DNA of 64,000 bases from an uncultured Eubacterium sp. (GTDB taxonomy: Bacteria; Bacillota; Clostridia; Lachnospirales; Lachnospiraceae), in assembly GCA_900552795.1 (NCBI GenBank), contig USBB01000001.1, forward strand, positions 139,700 through 203,699, given 5' to 3'. This document shows, piece by piece, positions 34,401 through 41,346 of this stretch. A program made the position numbers and the translations under genes. Each line of letters opens with the position of its first letter. The stretch's first letter is position 1. The notes under the pieces are model-generated. The model saw nothing but the letters and a program-made list of their open reading frames with translations, searched no databases and was not told the DNA's origin.

Positions 34401-34792
34401 TTAAGACAAATCAGCCTTTGACGCTGGCGGATGTTGTGTCATTAGAAGAAATTCTTTGGCGTGAAGTCGGTACAAAACAGGATTATGAACATGAATTTGG
34501 CACAAAACCGCTTGGTGAATTTGTGCGTGAGATTGTCGGATTGGATATGAATGCTGCAAAAGAAGCATTTTCGGAATATCTTACAAATAATAGTCTTGAC
34601 AGCAGGCAGATTTACTTTGTAAATCAGATTGTTGAATATATTGTGCATAATGGAATGATGAAAGACTTTTCAGTGCTTCAGGAAGCACCGTTTACAGATC
34701 AGGGTAGTGTGGCTGATATTTTCACTGATATGACTGTGTGGCTGGGAATAAAAAAAGTTATAGATACAATAAACGCAAATGCAGCGGCGTGA
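31445..34792 (+). CDS. hsdR: Type I restriction-modification system, restriction/translocation subunit HsdR
   Basis: 1115 residues. It starts with a DUF4145-like domain (about 1-125) and a coiled coil (about 130-195). The nuclease domain follows, with a D in VGYADYVLY and AVIEAKKT at about 264. The DEAD-type motor has Walker A ATGSGKTRTV at about 378, ICDEAHRS at about 477, GLTATP and the late QMIGRGTRLCPG arginine finger motif. It cleaves unmodified DNA after translocation. ATG 31445 was chosen since GGGAGG stands just before; the GTG at 31439 overlaps that site. Confidence 0.92.
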   Translation: MITNFDYLKAESKFSSFADVAISAEKIILMDPEASIINSRRAMEFALKWMYSVDSELEMPYQDNLQSLMNAEDYRQIVGPDLWKRMDYIRRSGNNVAHSNKKLGRDEAMLCLENLFIYLDYIAYCYSDNYEEHSFDKTIISARIKKVKESKEEAEATKAALVKEQERTARQELDLQKLIEENASLKEELSARRQEQQQTYVPKPLDLSEYKTRKLYIDSMLMDAGWTEGKDWINEVELFGMPNKSEVGYADYVLYDDMHRPLAVIEAKKTCVDVSKGRQQAKLYADLLAKKYKRKPVIFLTNGFETHIIDGQYPERKCAAIYSKRDLEKWFNLLSMRTSLKHVMVDKDIAGRYYQEAAIKAVCNSFDEKNRRKALLVMATGSGKTRTVIALCDCLLKAGWVKNILFLADRNSLVTQAKRSFVNNLQSLSCTNLVEEKDNYNAHCVFSTYQTMMNCIDTVNDKSGKLFTCGHFDLVICDEAHRSIYNKYRDIFNYFDAPLVGLTATPKDEIDKNTYEVFELENGVPTYGYDLAQAVKDGYLVDYVSVESKLKFIEDGIVYDELSERDKEEYEKTFEGEHGDLPELISSSALNTWVFNEDTIRKVLNILMTDGIKIDYGQKLGKTIIFAKNHNHAEKIFEVFNKEYPHLPGYAKVIDNYMTYAQSAIDEFSDPKKLPQIAISVDMLDTGIDVPEVLNLVFFKKVMSKAKFWQMIGRGTRLCPGLLDGENKEKFYIFDFCGNFEFFRMNKGKATANRIALQGAIFNLQFEISYKLQDINYQIDRLIAYRKALVKQMSEKVRELPRDNFAVRQHLKYVDLYSSESNYTALTYEDTLIVREEVAPLILPGEDDPSAVGFDAIMYGIELAYLVGKKYTKARADLHKRVVGIANVANIPEIQAQSDLINKILNTDYVDNAGINEFEEIREKLRNLMKYIPKQPVIGILTDLTDELISTEWRESELENDELKNYKAKAEHYIRQHQDNIAIAKLKTNQPLTLADVVSLEEILWREVGTKQDYEHEFGTKPLGEFVREIVGLDMNAAKEAFSEYLTNNSLDSRQIYFVNQIVEYIVHNGMMKDFSVLQEAPFTDQGSVADIFTDMTVWLGIKKVIDTINANAAA

Positions 34793-34943
34793 GTGGGGAT
34801 GCAGGTATTAAAGCATTCCGGTGTGCAGCTCGCCAATGATACAACAGAAATTTACGGTAAGTAAAGATGTTATGAAGTGTCTTATAGGAAACAATACAGC
34901 ATTTGCAAAACACGTATAACCAATTCAACTCAAAAACAATCAA

Positions 34944-34985
34944 AAAATCAATCGTAAAAATTTGCGATTGATTTTATAAAATTTT
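34944..34985 (+). terminator. Terminator downstream of the hsd operon
   Basis: AAAATCAATCG (34944-34954) pairs with CGATTGATTTT (34965-34975), 11 perfect pairs, then a T-rich stretch. The 270-bp gap from 34793 to 35065 otherwise holds only very short open frames (for example 34800-34865) that I do not support as genes. Confidence 0.65.
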
Positions 34986-35065
34986 GAGCAAGATAATGTT
35001 GAAACCAATAGGCGAATAAAGTAACATCAAAGCGGATTATTTTTATAGAAACGGAGGAATAAAGT

Positions 35066-35521
35066 ATGTTAGAAGTAGGAACAAAAGCCCCGGATTTTGA
35101 ATTACCGGATCAGAATGGAGATATGCATAAATTAAGTGATTATGCAGGCAAGAAAGTAATTTTATATTTTTATCCAAAGGATAATACAGCAGGATGTACG
35201 AAACAGGCATGTGGATTTTCAGAGAGATATCCTCAATTTACGGAGAAAGGTGCAGTTGTCCTTGGTGTCAGTAAGGATTCTATAGCATCCCATAAGAAGT
35301 TTGAAGAAAAATATGGACTGGCATTTACACTTTTAGCAGATCCGGAGCGTAAGGTTATTGAAGCATATGATGTATGGAAAGAAAAGAAAAATTATGGCAA
35401 AGTTTCTATGGGAGTAGTAAGAACTACGTATCTTATTGATGAGCATGGAATTATTGTGAAAGCAAATGACAAAGTCAAGGCAGCAGATGACCCGGAGAAT
35501 ATGCTTAAGGAATTAAGCTGA
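35066..35521 (+). CDS. bcp: Thioredoxin-dependent peroxiredoxin, Bcp/PrxQ type
   Basis: 151 residues. The peroxidatic cysteine is in AGCTKQACGFSERYPQF, with the second cysteine five residues later as in the alpha-helix-resolving BCP group. GTKAPDFELPDQNG starts the thioredoxin fold, and YLIDEHGIIVKA is typical of its C-terminus. It reduces hydrogen peroxide and organic peroxides. GGAGG precedes the ATG, and yaaA overlaps its stop by one base. It opens a peroxide-defence group with yaaA, perR and a decayed rubrerythrin. Confidence 0.92.
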   Translation: MLEVGTKAPDFELPDQNGDMHKLSDYAGKKVILYFYPKDNTAGCTKQACGFSERYPQFTEKGAVVLGVSKDSIASHKKFEEKYGLAFTLLADPERKVIEAYDVWKEKKNYGKVSMGVVRTTYLIDEHGIIVKANDKVKAADDPENMLKELS

Positions 35522-36270
35522 TGAAGATTATATTATCACCTGCAAAGAAGATGATTACAGATATCGACAGCATATTACCGGTGGGGTTACCGGCTTTTCT
35601 TGATAAGACAAAAGAAATATTGGACTGGATGAAGGGTAAGAATAAAGAGGAACTGAAGTTAATATGGAAATGTAATGACAAGATTGCAGAACAAAACTTT
35701 GATAGATTGGAAAATATGAATCTTTATAAAATGCTTACTCCGGCTATTTTATCATATGAAGGAATTGCTTTTCAGTATATGGCACCATCGGTGTTCGAGG
35801 GCGGGCAGTTTAAGTATATACAAAATCACCTGAGAATATTGTCAGCGTTTTATGGTGTCGTAAAACCAATGGATGGGGTGACACCATATCGTCTGGAGAT
35901 GCAGGCAAAAGCTGCGATAGGAGATGCAAGAAATTTGTATGATTACTGGGGAGACATGTTATATCACTCAGTGATTGATGACAGCAGGATTATAGTTAAT
36001 CTGGCATCAAAAGAGTATTCTAAATGCATAGAAAAATATCTGACTTCCAAAGACAATTATATTACGATTACATTTTGTGAATTATCAGGAGATAAGCTGG
36101 TAACAAAAGGTACATATGCTAAAATGGCTCGTGGTGAAATGGTCAGATTTATGGCCGAAACAGGCATTGAAGATCCAACTGATATCAAGAGATTTAACAG
36201 ACTGGGGTATGTGTTCAGGGCTGATTTGTCATCAGAATCAGAATATGTTTTTGAACGAAAAATTGAATAG
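35521..36270 (+). CDS. yaaA: Peroxide stress protein YaaA (UPF0246)
   Basis: 249 residues starting MKIILSPAKKM, the hallmark of YaaA/DUF328. LRILSAFYGVVKPMDGVTPYRLEM and NYITITFCE are also conserved. The protein binds DNA and limits free iron damage during peroxide stress in Escherichia coli. Overlap with the bcp stop (ATGA) points to translational coupling. The C-terminus is followed within 10 bp by an 11-pair stem without a clear T-run. Confidence 0.9.
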   Translation: MKIILSPAKKMITDIDSILPVGLPAFLDKTKEILDWMKGKNKEELKLIWKCNDKIAEQNFDRLENMNLYKMLTPAILSYEGIAFQYMAPSVFEGGQFKYIQNHLRILSAFYGVVKPMDGVTPYRLEMQAKAAIGDARNLYDYWGDMLYHSVIDDSRIIVNLASKEYSKCIEKYLTSKDNYITITFCELSGDKLVTKGTYAKMARGEMVRFMAETGIEDPTDIKRFNRLGYVFRADLSSESEYVFERKIE

Positions 36271-36278
36271 TCATTTTT

Positions 36279-36309
36279 ACAAAAGGTGCTCTATAGGGGC
36301 ATCTTTTGT
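36279..36309 (+). terminator. Stem-loop after yaaA
   Basis: ACAAAAGGTGC (36279-36289) pairs with GCATCTTTTGT (36299-36309), 11 pairs including one G-T, loop of 9. The T-run is inside the 3' arm, so termination may be weak. Confidence 0.5.
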
Positions 36310-36337
36310 TAAAATTAGGAATGATTACTATTTTATA

Positions 36338-36394
36338 TTGACACGATAGATTAAAATAATATATAATCCTTATTAAGAAAAAATCCTAATAAGG
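36338..36394 (+). promoter_or_regulatory. perR promoter and inverted repeat masking the Shine-Dalgarno
   Basis: TTGACA at 36338-36343 and TATAAT at 36362-36367, spacer 18 bp. Immediately after the -10 comes CCTTATTA (36368-36375), repeated inverted as TAATAAGG (36387-36394). The second arm contains the AAGG of the ribosome site before ATG 36402. It may be a Fur-family operator, a leader hairpin that hides the ribosome site, or both. Confidence 0.55.
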
Positions 36395-36401
36395 AGAACA
36401 G

Positions 36402-36824
36402 ATGATAAGCAGAAGAAATACCATTCAAAAAGATTTAGTACGAAATGCTGTATATGAAATGAAGAGGCATGTTACAGCAAATGAAGTGTATGAATTCGTA
36501 AAGAAAACCCATCCTACAATCGGAAAAGGAACTGTATATAGAAATCTTGATATATTGGTTGAAGAAGGTTCCCTTAGAAAAGTTGAGGTTCCTGATGGAC
36601 CTAACCGTTTTGATTTCACTTTAAAAAATCATTACCATGTAAGATGTGTAAAATGTGGCGATGTGTCAGATGTAGATATGGATGAAATACCATACTTACT
36701 GGAAAGGATTAATGATACGCATGGAATAGAATTTTTGGGGTATGATATTTCCTTTAAAGGTATTTGTCTGAAGTGCAGAAGGATAATTGCTGTATCATCA
36801 ATACAGCAATTCAGGCAGCTTTAG
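36402..36824 (+). CDS. perR: Fur family peroxide regulator, PerR
   Basis: 140 residues. The winged helix holds HPTIGKGTVYRNLDILVEEG; the dimer domain shows HYHVRCVKCGDVSD with the first CxxC and GICLKCRR with the second. The two CxxC pairs bind structural zinc, and the His/Asp set is that of PerR. PerR represses peroxide-defence genes until its iron-bound histidines are oxidised. Here it lies between bcp-yaaA and a rubrerythrin pseudogene, the usual PerR-rubrerythrin arrangement of clostridia with the second partner broken. Confidence 0.88.
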   Translation: MISRRNTIQKDLVRNAVYEMKRHVTANEVYEFVKKTHPTIGKGTVYRNLDILVEEGSLRKVEVPDGPNRFDFTLKNHYHVRCVKCGDVSDVDMDEIPYLLERINDTHGIEFLGYDISFKGICLKCRRIIAVSSIQQFRQL

Positions 36825-36862
36825 ATTTTGAAAAAATAGTAAAGAAAACGGAGGTAAAAGAA

Positions 36863-37293
36863 ATGGCAGCAAACAAGTACGCAGGAACATAGACGGAGAA
36901 AAATTTACAAAATGCATTTGCAGGAGAATCCCAGGCAAGAAATAAGTATACTTATTTCGCTTCTGTTGCGAAGAAGGAAGGCTATGAGCAGAAGGTGAGA
37001 ATTACGAATGGACAGATATGTAAGAAGGCTTTGCCAAAACGGCTGAAGAGGAAGGCTTTCCAGAGCTTGCAGCAAAATTCAGGGCTGTAGGAGAAATTGA
37101 GAAGCATCACGAAGAGAGATATCGTGCACTTCTTAAGAATATTGAAACTGCACAGGTCTTTGAGAAGAGTGAAGTTAAGGTATGGGAATGACGTAACTGC
37201 GGACATATTGTAGTAGGAACTAAGGCTTCGGAGATATGCCCGGTATGTAATCATTCTCAGAGTTATTTTGAAGTACATGCAGAGAATTATTAA
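36863..37293 (+). pseudogene. rbr: Rubrerythrin pseudogene (three stops, internal deletion)
   Basis: The N-terminus (ATG 36863) matches rubrerythrin, but codon 10 is TAG (36890-36892) where AAG is expected. FAGESQARNKYTYFASVA follows. After GYEQ about 45 codons are lost with a frame change. The remaining GENYEWTDM is followed by TAA (37021-37023), where a tyrosine codon is expected. EEEGFPELAAKFRAVGEIE continues to VWE, then TGA (37189-37191) replaces the first cysteine of the rubredoxin-like zinc/iron site. HIVVGTKASEICPVC ends it. The gene once stood directly downstream of perR. Confidence 0.88.
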
Positions 37294-37307
37294 AGGAGGA
37301 GATTATT

Positions 37308-38264
37308 ACGAAGAAGCAAACTATTAATTCAAAAAAAGCAGTAATGATAGGCTGTGGTTTTGTCGGATCAGCATCTGTATTTGCATTAATGCAAAGTGGA
37401 TTATTTACTGAGATTGTACTTATTGATGCTGATAAGAATAAAGCAGAGGGGGAAGCAATGGATATTAGTCATGGAATTCCATTTGCCAGTCCTATGAAAA
37501 TTTATGCCGGTGATTATGATGATGTAGCAGATGCAGCAATTGTAATAATATCTGCCGGTGCCGGACAAAAACCTGGTGAGACAAGACTTGATCTTGTTAA
37601 TAAAAATGTTGCAATATTTAAGTCTATTATTCCAGAGATTGTGAAAAGAGATTTTGAAGGAATTATGTTGGTTGTTGCTAATCCGGTAGATATTCTTACA
37701 CAGGTAGCTATAAAGTTGTCAGGTTTTCCAGAAAACAGAGTCATTGGCTCTGGAACGGTTTTAGACAGTGCAAGATTAAGATGTAAGCTTGGTGAACATT
37801 TATCAGTGGATAGCCGGAGCGTTCACGCATTTATTGTGGGGGAACATGGTGATAGCGAAGTTGTAGCATGGTCGTCAGCCAATGTATCAGGTGTTCCATT
37901 AAGCGAAATGTGTGAAATGCGTGGTCATTATAAGCATAAGGAAAATACCGAAGAAATTGCGACGACAGTAAAGAACAGTGCTTATGAAATTATAAATAAA
38001 AAGCATGCAACTTATTATGGAATCGCAATGTCTGTAAAGAGGATTTGTGAAGTGATTATGAGAGATGAGAAATCTATACTTCCCGTATCACATATGATTC
38101 ATGGCATTTATGGCATTGATGGAGTTTCGTTAAGTATGCCTGCTATTGTAGGTGCAGATGGCGTAGAATCAGATATACCGATTAATTTAAATGGTGAGGA
38201 GGCATTAAAGCTTAAGGAATCAGCCGATTATTTAAAGAAAATTGTAGACACAATTGAGCTGTAA
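37308..38264 (+). CDS. ldh: L-lactate dehydrogenase with a lost ATG start
   Basis: The body is a typical LDH: MIGCGFVGSASVFALMQ dinucleotide site, NPVDILT, SGTVLDSARLR and the catalytic histidine in VGEHGDSE. It reduces pyruvate to lactate with NADH. The family start should lie about 12 codons before the first in-frame ATG (37344). There, AAAGGAGG (37292-37299) is followed by ATT (37305) and ACG (37308), no ATG, GTG or TTG. ACG followed by AAG AAG CAA fits an original ATG changed by one base. Starting at 37344 would remove the first strand's lead-in. Whether the protein is still made is uncertain. Confidence 0.75.
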   Translation, partial: TKKQTINSKKAVMIGCGFVGSASVFALMQSGLFTEIVLIDADKNKAEGEAMDISHGIPFASPMKIYAGDYDDVADAAIVIISAGAGQKPGETRLDLVNKNVAIFKSIIPEIVKRDFEGIMLVVANPVDILTQVAIKLSGFPENRVIGSGTVLDSARLRCKLGEHLSVDSRSVHAFIVGEHGDSEVVAWSSANVSGVPLSEMCEMRGHYKHKENTEEIATTVKNSAYEIINKKHATYYGIAMSVKRICEVIMRDEKSILPVSHMIHGIYGIDGVSLSMPAIVGADGVESDIPINLNGEEALKLKESADYLKKIVDTIEL

Positions 38265-38284
38265 ATTTAGTATAAAAAATGATG

Positions 38285-38320
38285 ACGCTCTGGCTTAGGC
38301 TGGGGCGTTATTTTTGTTTT
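38285..38320 (+). terminator. Rho-independent terminator after ldh
   Basis: ACGCTCTGGC (38285-38294) pairs with GCTGGGGCGT (38299-38308) using some G-T pairs, loop TTAG, followed by TATTTTTGTTTT. Confidence 0.7.
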
Positions 38321-38354
38321 ACTCATCTTTATGTGTCGATTTGTATCTGCTATA

Positions 38355-38390
38355 ATTTAATAATTTACAATTATTTAATAATTTACAATT
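38355..38390. repeat. Perfect 18-bp tandem duplication
   Basis: The unit ATTTAATAATTTACAATT occurs twice head-to-tail at 38355-38372 and 38373-38390, just after a TATAAT-like hexamer (38351-38356) and before the NUDIX gene. Confidence 0.8.
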
Positions 38391-38407
38391 TATGGTGGTA
38401 AGTATGG

Positions 38408-38788
38408 ATGGCACTTTCATCACAAATCAAAGCAGTTTTTATATTCTTTCGGGTGAAGCAGAAATGGGGATATGATGAGTTTAAAGGAGGATGGGAATTT
38501 CCTGGTGGGAAAATTGAGAATGGTGAAACGCCAAAGAAAGCTCTTGTGCGAGAAATAAGTGAAGAACTTGCAACGGAAATTTCAGTTGGAAATCTGATTG
38601 ATACAATAGAATATGATTATCCGCAATTTCATCTTTCTATGGATTGCTTTTGGGCAGAAATTGTAGCAGGCAATTTAGTGCTCAAAGAACATGAAGCAGC
38701 AAAGTGGCTGACAAAAGATGAACTTGATTCTGTATGGTGGCTGCCGACAGATATTAAATTAATCAATAAGATTAGACAATATATGTAA
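38408..38788 (+). CDS. NUDIX hydrolase, 8-oxo-dGTP diphosphatase-like
   Basis: 126 residues. The NUDIX box is GGKIENGETPKKALVREISEELATEI at about 36-61 in outline (G-x5-E-x7-RE-x2-EE), preceded by FKGGWEFPGG. The C-terminal WWLPTDIKLINKIRQYM helix matches the MutT-like group. The first 25 residues do not look like the usual first strand of the fold, and the ribosome site before ATG 38408 is poor, so the 5' end may be degraded. It lies in the decay zone left of the integrase. Confidence 0.75.
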   Translation: MALSSQIKAVFIFFRVKQKWGYDEFKGGWEFPGGKIENGETPKKALVREISEELATEISVGNLIDTIEYDYPQFHLSMDCFWAEIVAGNLVLKEHEAAKWLTKDELDSVWWLPTDIKLINKIRQYM

Positions 38789-38946
38789 ATTTAAGAACAT
38801 GTTGAAAGAAAAAAGTTATACAATTTATTATGAAATAGTGGGAAATTCTTGAAAATATTTATTGTATAGTATACACTACTATTAATATATTTAGTAACTT
38901 ATGGTATAAGTTCAGAAAACAAAAATACTAATGAAAGAGATTAATT

Positions 38947-39246
38947 ATGTTTAAAATTATTGATGGTGATTTTAAAAACGGTGAGTACAGCAAAGAAGAA
39001 TATTTGGATAATTGGCCAATGTTGTACATACTTGAAAATGGTAAGCAGGCTTATATTGGAGAGTCTAATCATGTAAAAACAAGAATGGCTCAGCATGCTG
39101 CAAATAAAGAGAAGACAATTTTTAACAAGGTTCATTTTATCTATTCAAGGTTGTTTAATCAGTCAGTTACCTTTGATTATGAGTCAAAGCTGATTCAGTA
39201 TATTGTTGCAGATGAATTATTTCAGGTTATCTGTACATTTTTTTAG
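38947..39246 (+). pseudogene. GIY-YIG nuclease domain, truncated
   Basis: 99 residues matching only the GIY-YIG front end: WPMLYILENGKQAYIGESNHVKTRMAQH, then FNKVHFIYSRLFNQSVTFDYESKLIQYIVAD. In many Firmicutes this domain precedes a DUF2075 ATPase of several hundred residues. Here the frame breaks up after ADELF and ends at 39246, next to a fragment of an unrelated mobile-element protein. I read it as a 3'-deleted remnant. A stand-alone small nuclease is less likely because the end of the domain is missing. Confidence 0.65.
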
Positions 39247-39279
39247 CGTGAAAAATGTACAAAATTTAAGCGTGATTGA

Positions 39280-39531
39280 CATATATCCATTGAAGATCTG
39301 CTGATGGGGAAAGCAGGAACGAAAAAGGAAACGAAACTGGAAAAGGCACAGAAGTTGATCCTGGAGTTATTAAACAAACGAAAAGTAATGTGTTTAGAAG
39401 AATTAGAGGCAGAACTACTAGCCTATGGGATTTCTTCCAGAACAGGAAGAGATGCAAGAAAGCAATTGGAAAGTAGATTAAGCTATGACTGGTGTCAGGG
39501 AAGAAAAACAGTTGCGTTAATCACAGAATAA
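39280..39531 (+). pseudogene. C-terminal remnant of a mobile-element AAA/RepA-like protein
   Basis: The frame is open from 39280 without its own start; an ATG is available at 39304. The translation (LEKAQKLILELLN, then CLEELEAELLAYGISSRTGRDARKQL and ending WCQGRKTVALITE) resembles the winged-helix tail of RepA-like ATPases found in integrative elements. The ATPase domain is absent, so the left part was lost together with the 3' end of the GIY-YIG gene. It lies 102 bp before xis, its natural neighbour in such elements. Confidence 0.5.
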
Positions 39532-39633
39532 AAGATGACATTGGCAAAAAAATACTTTGGCATTGGCAGTCTTTATAGATACCTTTGCCAGCCGCCAATG
39601 TCAAAAACAAAGATAATAGAAGGAGGCATACAA

Positions 39634-39837
39634 ATGACAAGTTATGATATACCTTATTGGAAGAAGTATACATTATCCATTGAAGAGGCAGCATCCTATT
39701 TTCGTATTGGAGAAGGAAAGCTTCGTAAGTTAGTCAGTGACAATCCAAATGCAGAGTATTTGCTTTGGAATGGGAATCGTGTACAGATAAAACGAACAAG
39801 ATTTGAAAAATTTATTGATACACTCAGTGCGATATAA
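39634..39837 (+). CDS. xis: Excisionase, Tn916 Xis family
   Basis: 67 residues, small and basic. IPYWKKYTLSIEEAASYFRI, GEGKLRKLVSDNPNAEYL and NGNRVQIKRTRFEKFIDTL fit the winged helix of Tn916 Xis closely. Xis bends the element ends and directs the integrase towards excision. ATG 39634 was chosen for AGGAGG at 39621-39626; the frame is open from 39535. The gene is intact although the integrase behind it is not. Confidence 0.87.
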   Translation: MTSYDIPYWKKYTLSIEEAASYFRIGEGKLRKLVSDNPNAEYLLWNGNRVQIKRTRFEKFIDTLSAI

Positions 39838-39877
39838 AATGAAATTTAAAAGAAGGAGGTGTTCGAATTAGGGGTTA

Positions 39878-39900
39878 CATGATATACTAACAATATCATG
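39878..39900 (+). promoter_or_regulatory. Hairpin in the integrase leader
   Basis: CATGATAT (39878-39885) pairs with ATATCATG (39893-39900), loop of 7, lying 23 bp before the integrase ATG and upstream of its GGAGG. Confidence 0.45.
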
Positions 39901-39923
39901 TTGCGTCCCCTTGGAGGTAGGAT

Positions 39924-41186
39924 ATGATTTCAAAGAGACGTGATGATAAAGGCAGAGTTCTCCAGCAAGGAGAATGGCAGGAACCAAGTGGACGTTACCG
40001 CTATAAATATACAGATTCACTTGGTAAGCGTAAAATATTATATAGTTGGAGATTGACAGAAGCAGATAAGATGCCGGAAGGTAAACGGGCAGATCTTTCT
40101 CTCAGGGAAAAAGAAAGAAAAGTTCAGTCCTTACAGATGCAAGGGATTACAGGAAGTAACATTACAGTGCTTGAACTTGTGGAACGATATCTTTCCCTGA
40201 AAACAGGAGTAAAGCATAATACTTTAGCGAATTACAAATTTGTGGTGAATGTATTGAAAAAGGAAGAATTCGCTTATAAGAAAGTGGATGATGTGAAACT
40301 TTCTGACGCAAAGATTTTTCTGATAAAACTACAAAGAGATGGTAGAGGATATAGTTCCATTCATTCCATCAGAGGTGTTTTAAGACCTGCTTTTCAAATG
40401 GCTGTGGATGATGACTTGATTCTAAAAAATCCATTTGGATTTGAATTAGGTACAGTACTTGTTAATGACAGTTAGAAAAGACAAGCTGTTTCGCCGGAAG
40501 ATGAAACTAAATTTCTTGATTTTGTAAAGAATGATCCGCATTATAATCAGTATTATGATGCATTTTATATCTTATTCAAGACAGGTCTTAGAATATCTGA
40601 ATTTTGTGGGCTTACTGTAAAAGACTTGGACTTTAAAGAAGATATTATCAATGTGAATCATCAGTTGCAAAGAACTCGAGAAATGAAGTATATCATCGTA
40701 TCTACAAAGACAACAAGTGGTACTCGGTTACTTCCGATGGAAGCGGATGTAAAAGAGGCATTTCTTCGAATCTTGAAGAATAGAAGGAAACCAAAACGTG
40801 AGCCGATGGTGGATGGATATGGAGGATTTCTGTTTCTGGACAAGAATGGAAGGCCAATGGTTGCACTTCATTGGGAAAAGTACATGCAGCATGCAAGAGA
40901 AAAATATAATCGTGAGAATTTGTTGCAATTGCCGCCAGTTACTCCACATATATGCAGGCATACTTATTGTACAAATATGGCCAATTCAGGGATGAACCCA
41001 AAGACACTGCAATATCTGATGGGGCATTCAGATGTATCTGTAACACTTAATATTTATACGCATACCGGCTATGATGATGCAAAGAAAGAACTTGCCAGAT
41101 TAAAAGAAGCAAGGGATGAACTCGAAAAGAAAAAGTTTATAACCCAAAAACATGCACAAACAACTCATGTAAGCCTTATCTCATAA
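39924..41186 (+). pseudogene. int: Tyrosine integrase, Tn916 Int family, with in-frame amber stop
   Basis: The frame codes for a complete Tn916-type integrase interrupted once, at codon 184 (TAG, 40473-40475), just after the core-binding domain; no frameshift is present. The N-terminus has the small arm-binding domain (SGRYRYKYTDSLGKRK). The catalytic domain keeps TGLRISEFCGL (first Arg), TPHICRHTYC (His-x2-Arg), LMGHSDVSVT (His) and IYTHTGY (Tyr). TAG ends ordinary genes in this half too (pseB), so readthrough is not expected. The composition change lies about 150 bp further on. Confidence 0.88.
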
Positions 41187-41340
41187 GGAATTTGGGACTT
41201 TAAAAATAACCCATTTGTACCACAAATGCCCGAAAAAACATGAGAAAATACAAGAATTTATAAGAAAAAGAACCTTTCAAGTAAAAAATGCACAAAGGCT
41301 GAAAAGCCAGTATTTATAAGGCTTTGAGAGGATATGAGGA
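41187..41340. other. Probable right end of the integrated segment, with dyads
   Basis: This 154-bp gap separates the integrase from the first GC-rich gene. It contains CCTTAT/ATAAGG (41174-41179 with 41183-41188), CATTTGT/ACAAATG (41212-41218 with 41222-41228, three bases apart) and AAAGCC/GGCTTT (41303-41308 with 41320-41325). In Tn916-like elements integrase arm and core sites lie here. The exact attachment site cannot be set without the left end. Confidence 0.4.
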
Positions 41341-41346
41341 GATAAA

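Noticed and set aside
34800..34920. Two very short open frames after hsdR (about 21 and 15 residues)
   Set aside because: No ribosome sites and no recognisable sequence; probably chance in an intergenic region.
40473..40475. Amber recoding (readthrough or reassigned TAG) in the integrase
   Set aside because: TAG ends normal genes in the same segment, such as pseB and the gene at 30708-31421, and no readthrough signal is apparent.
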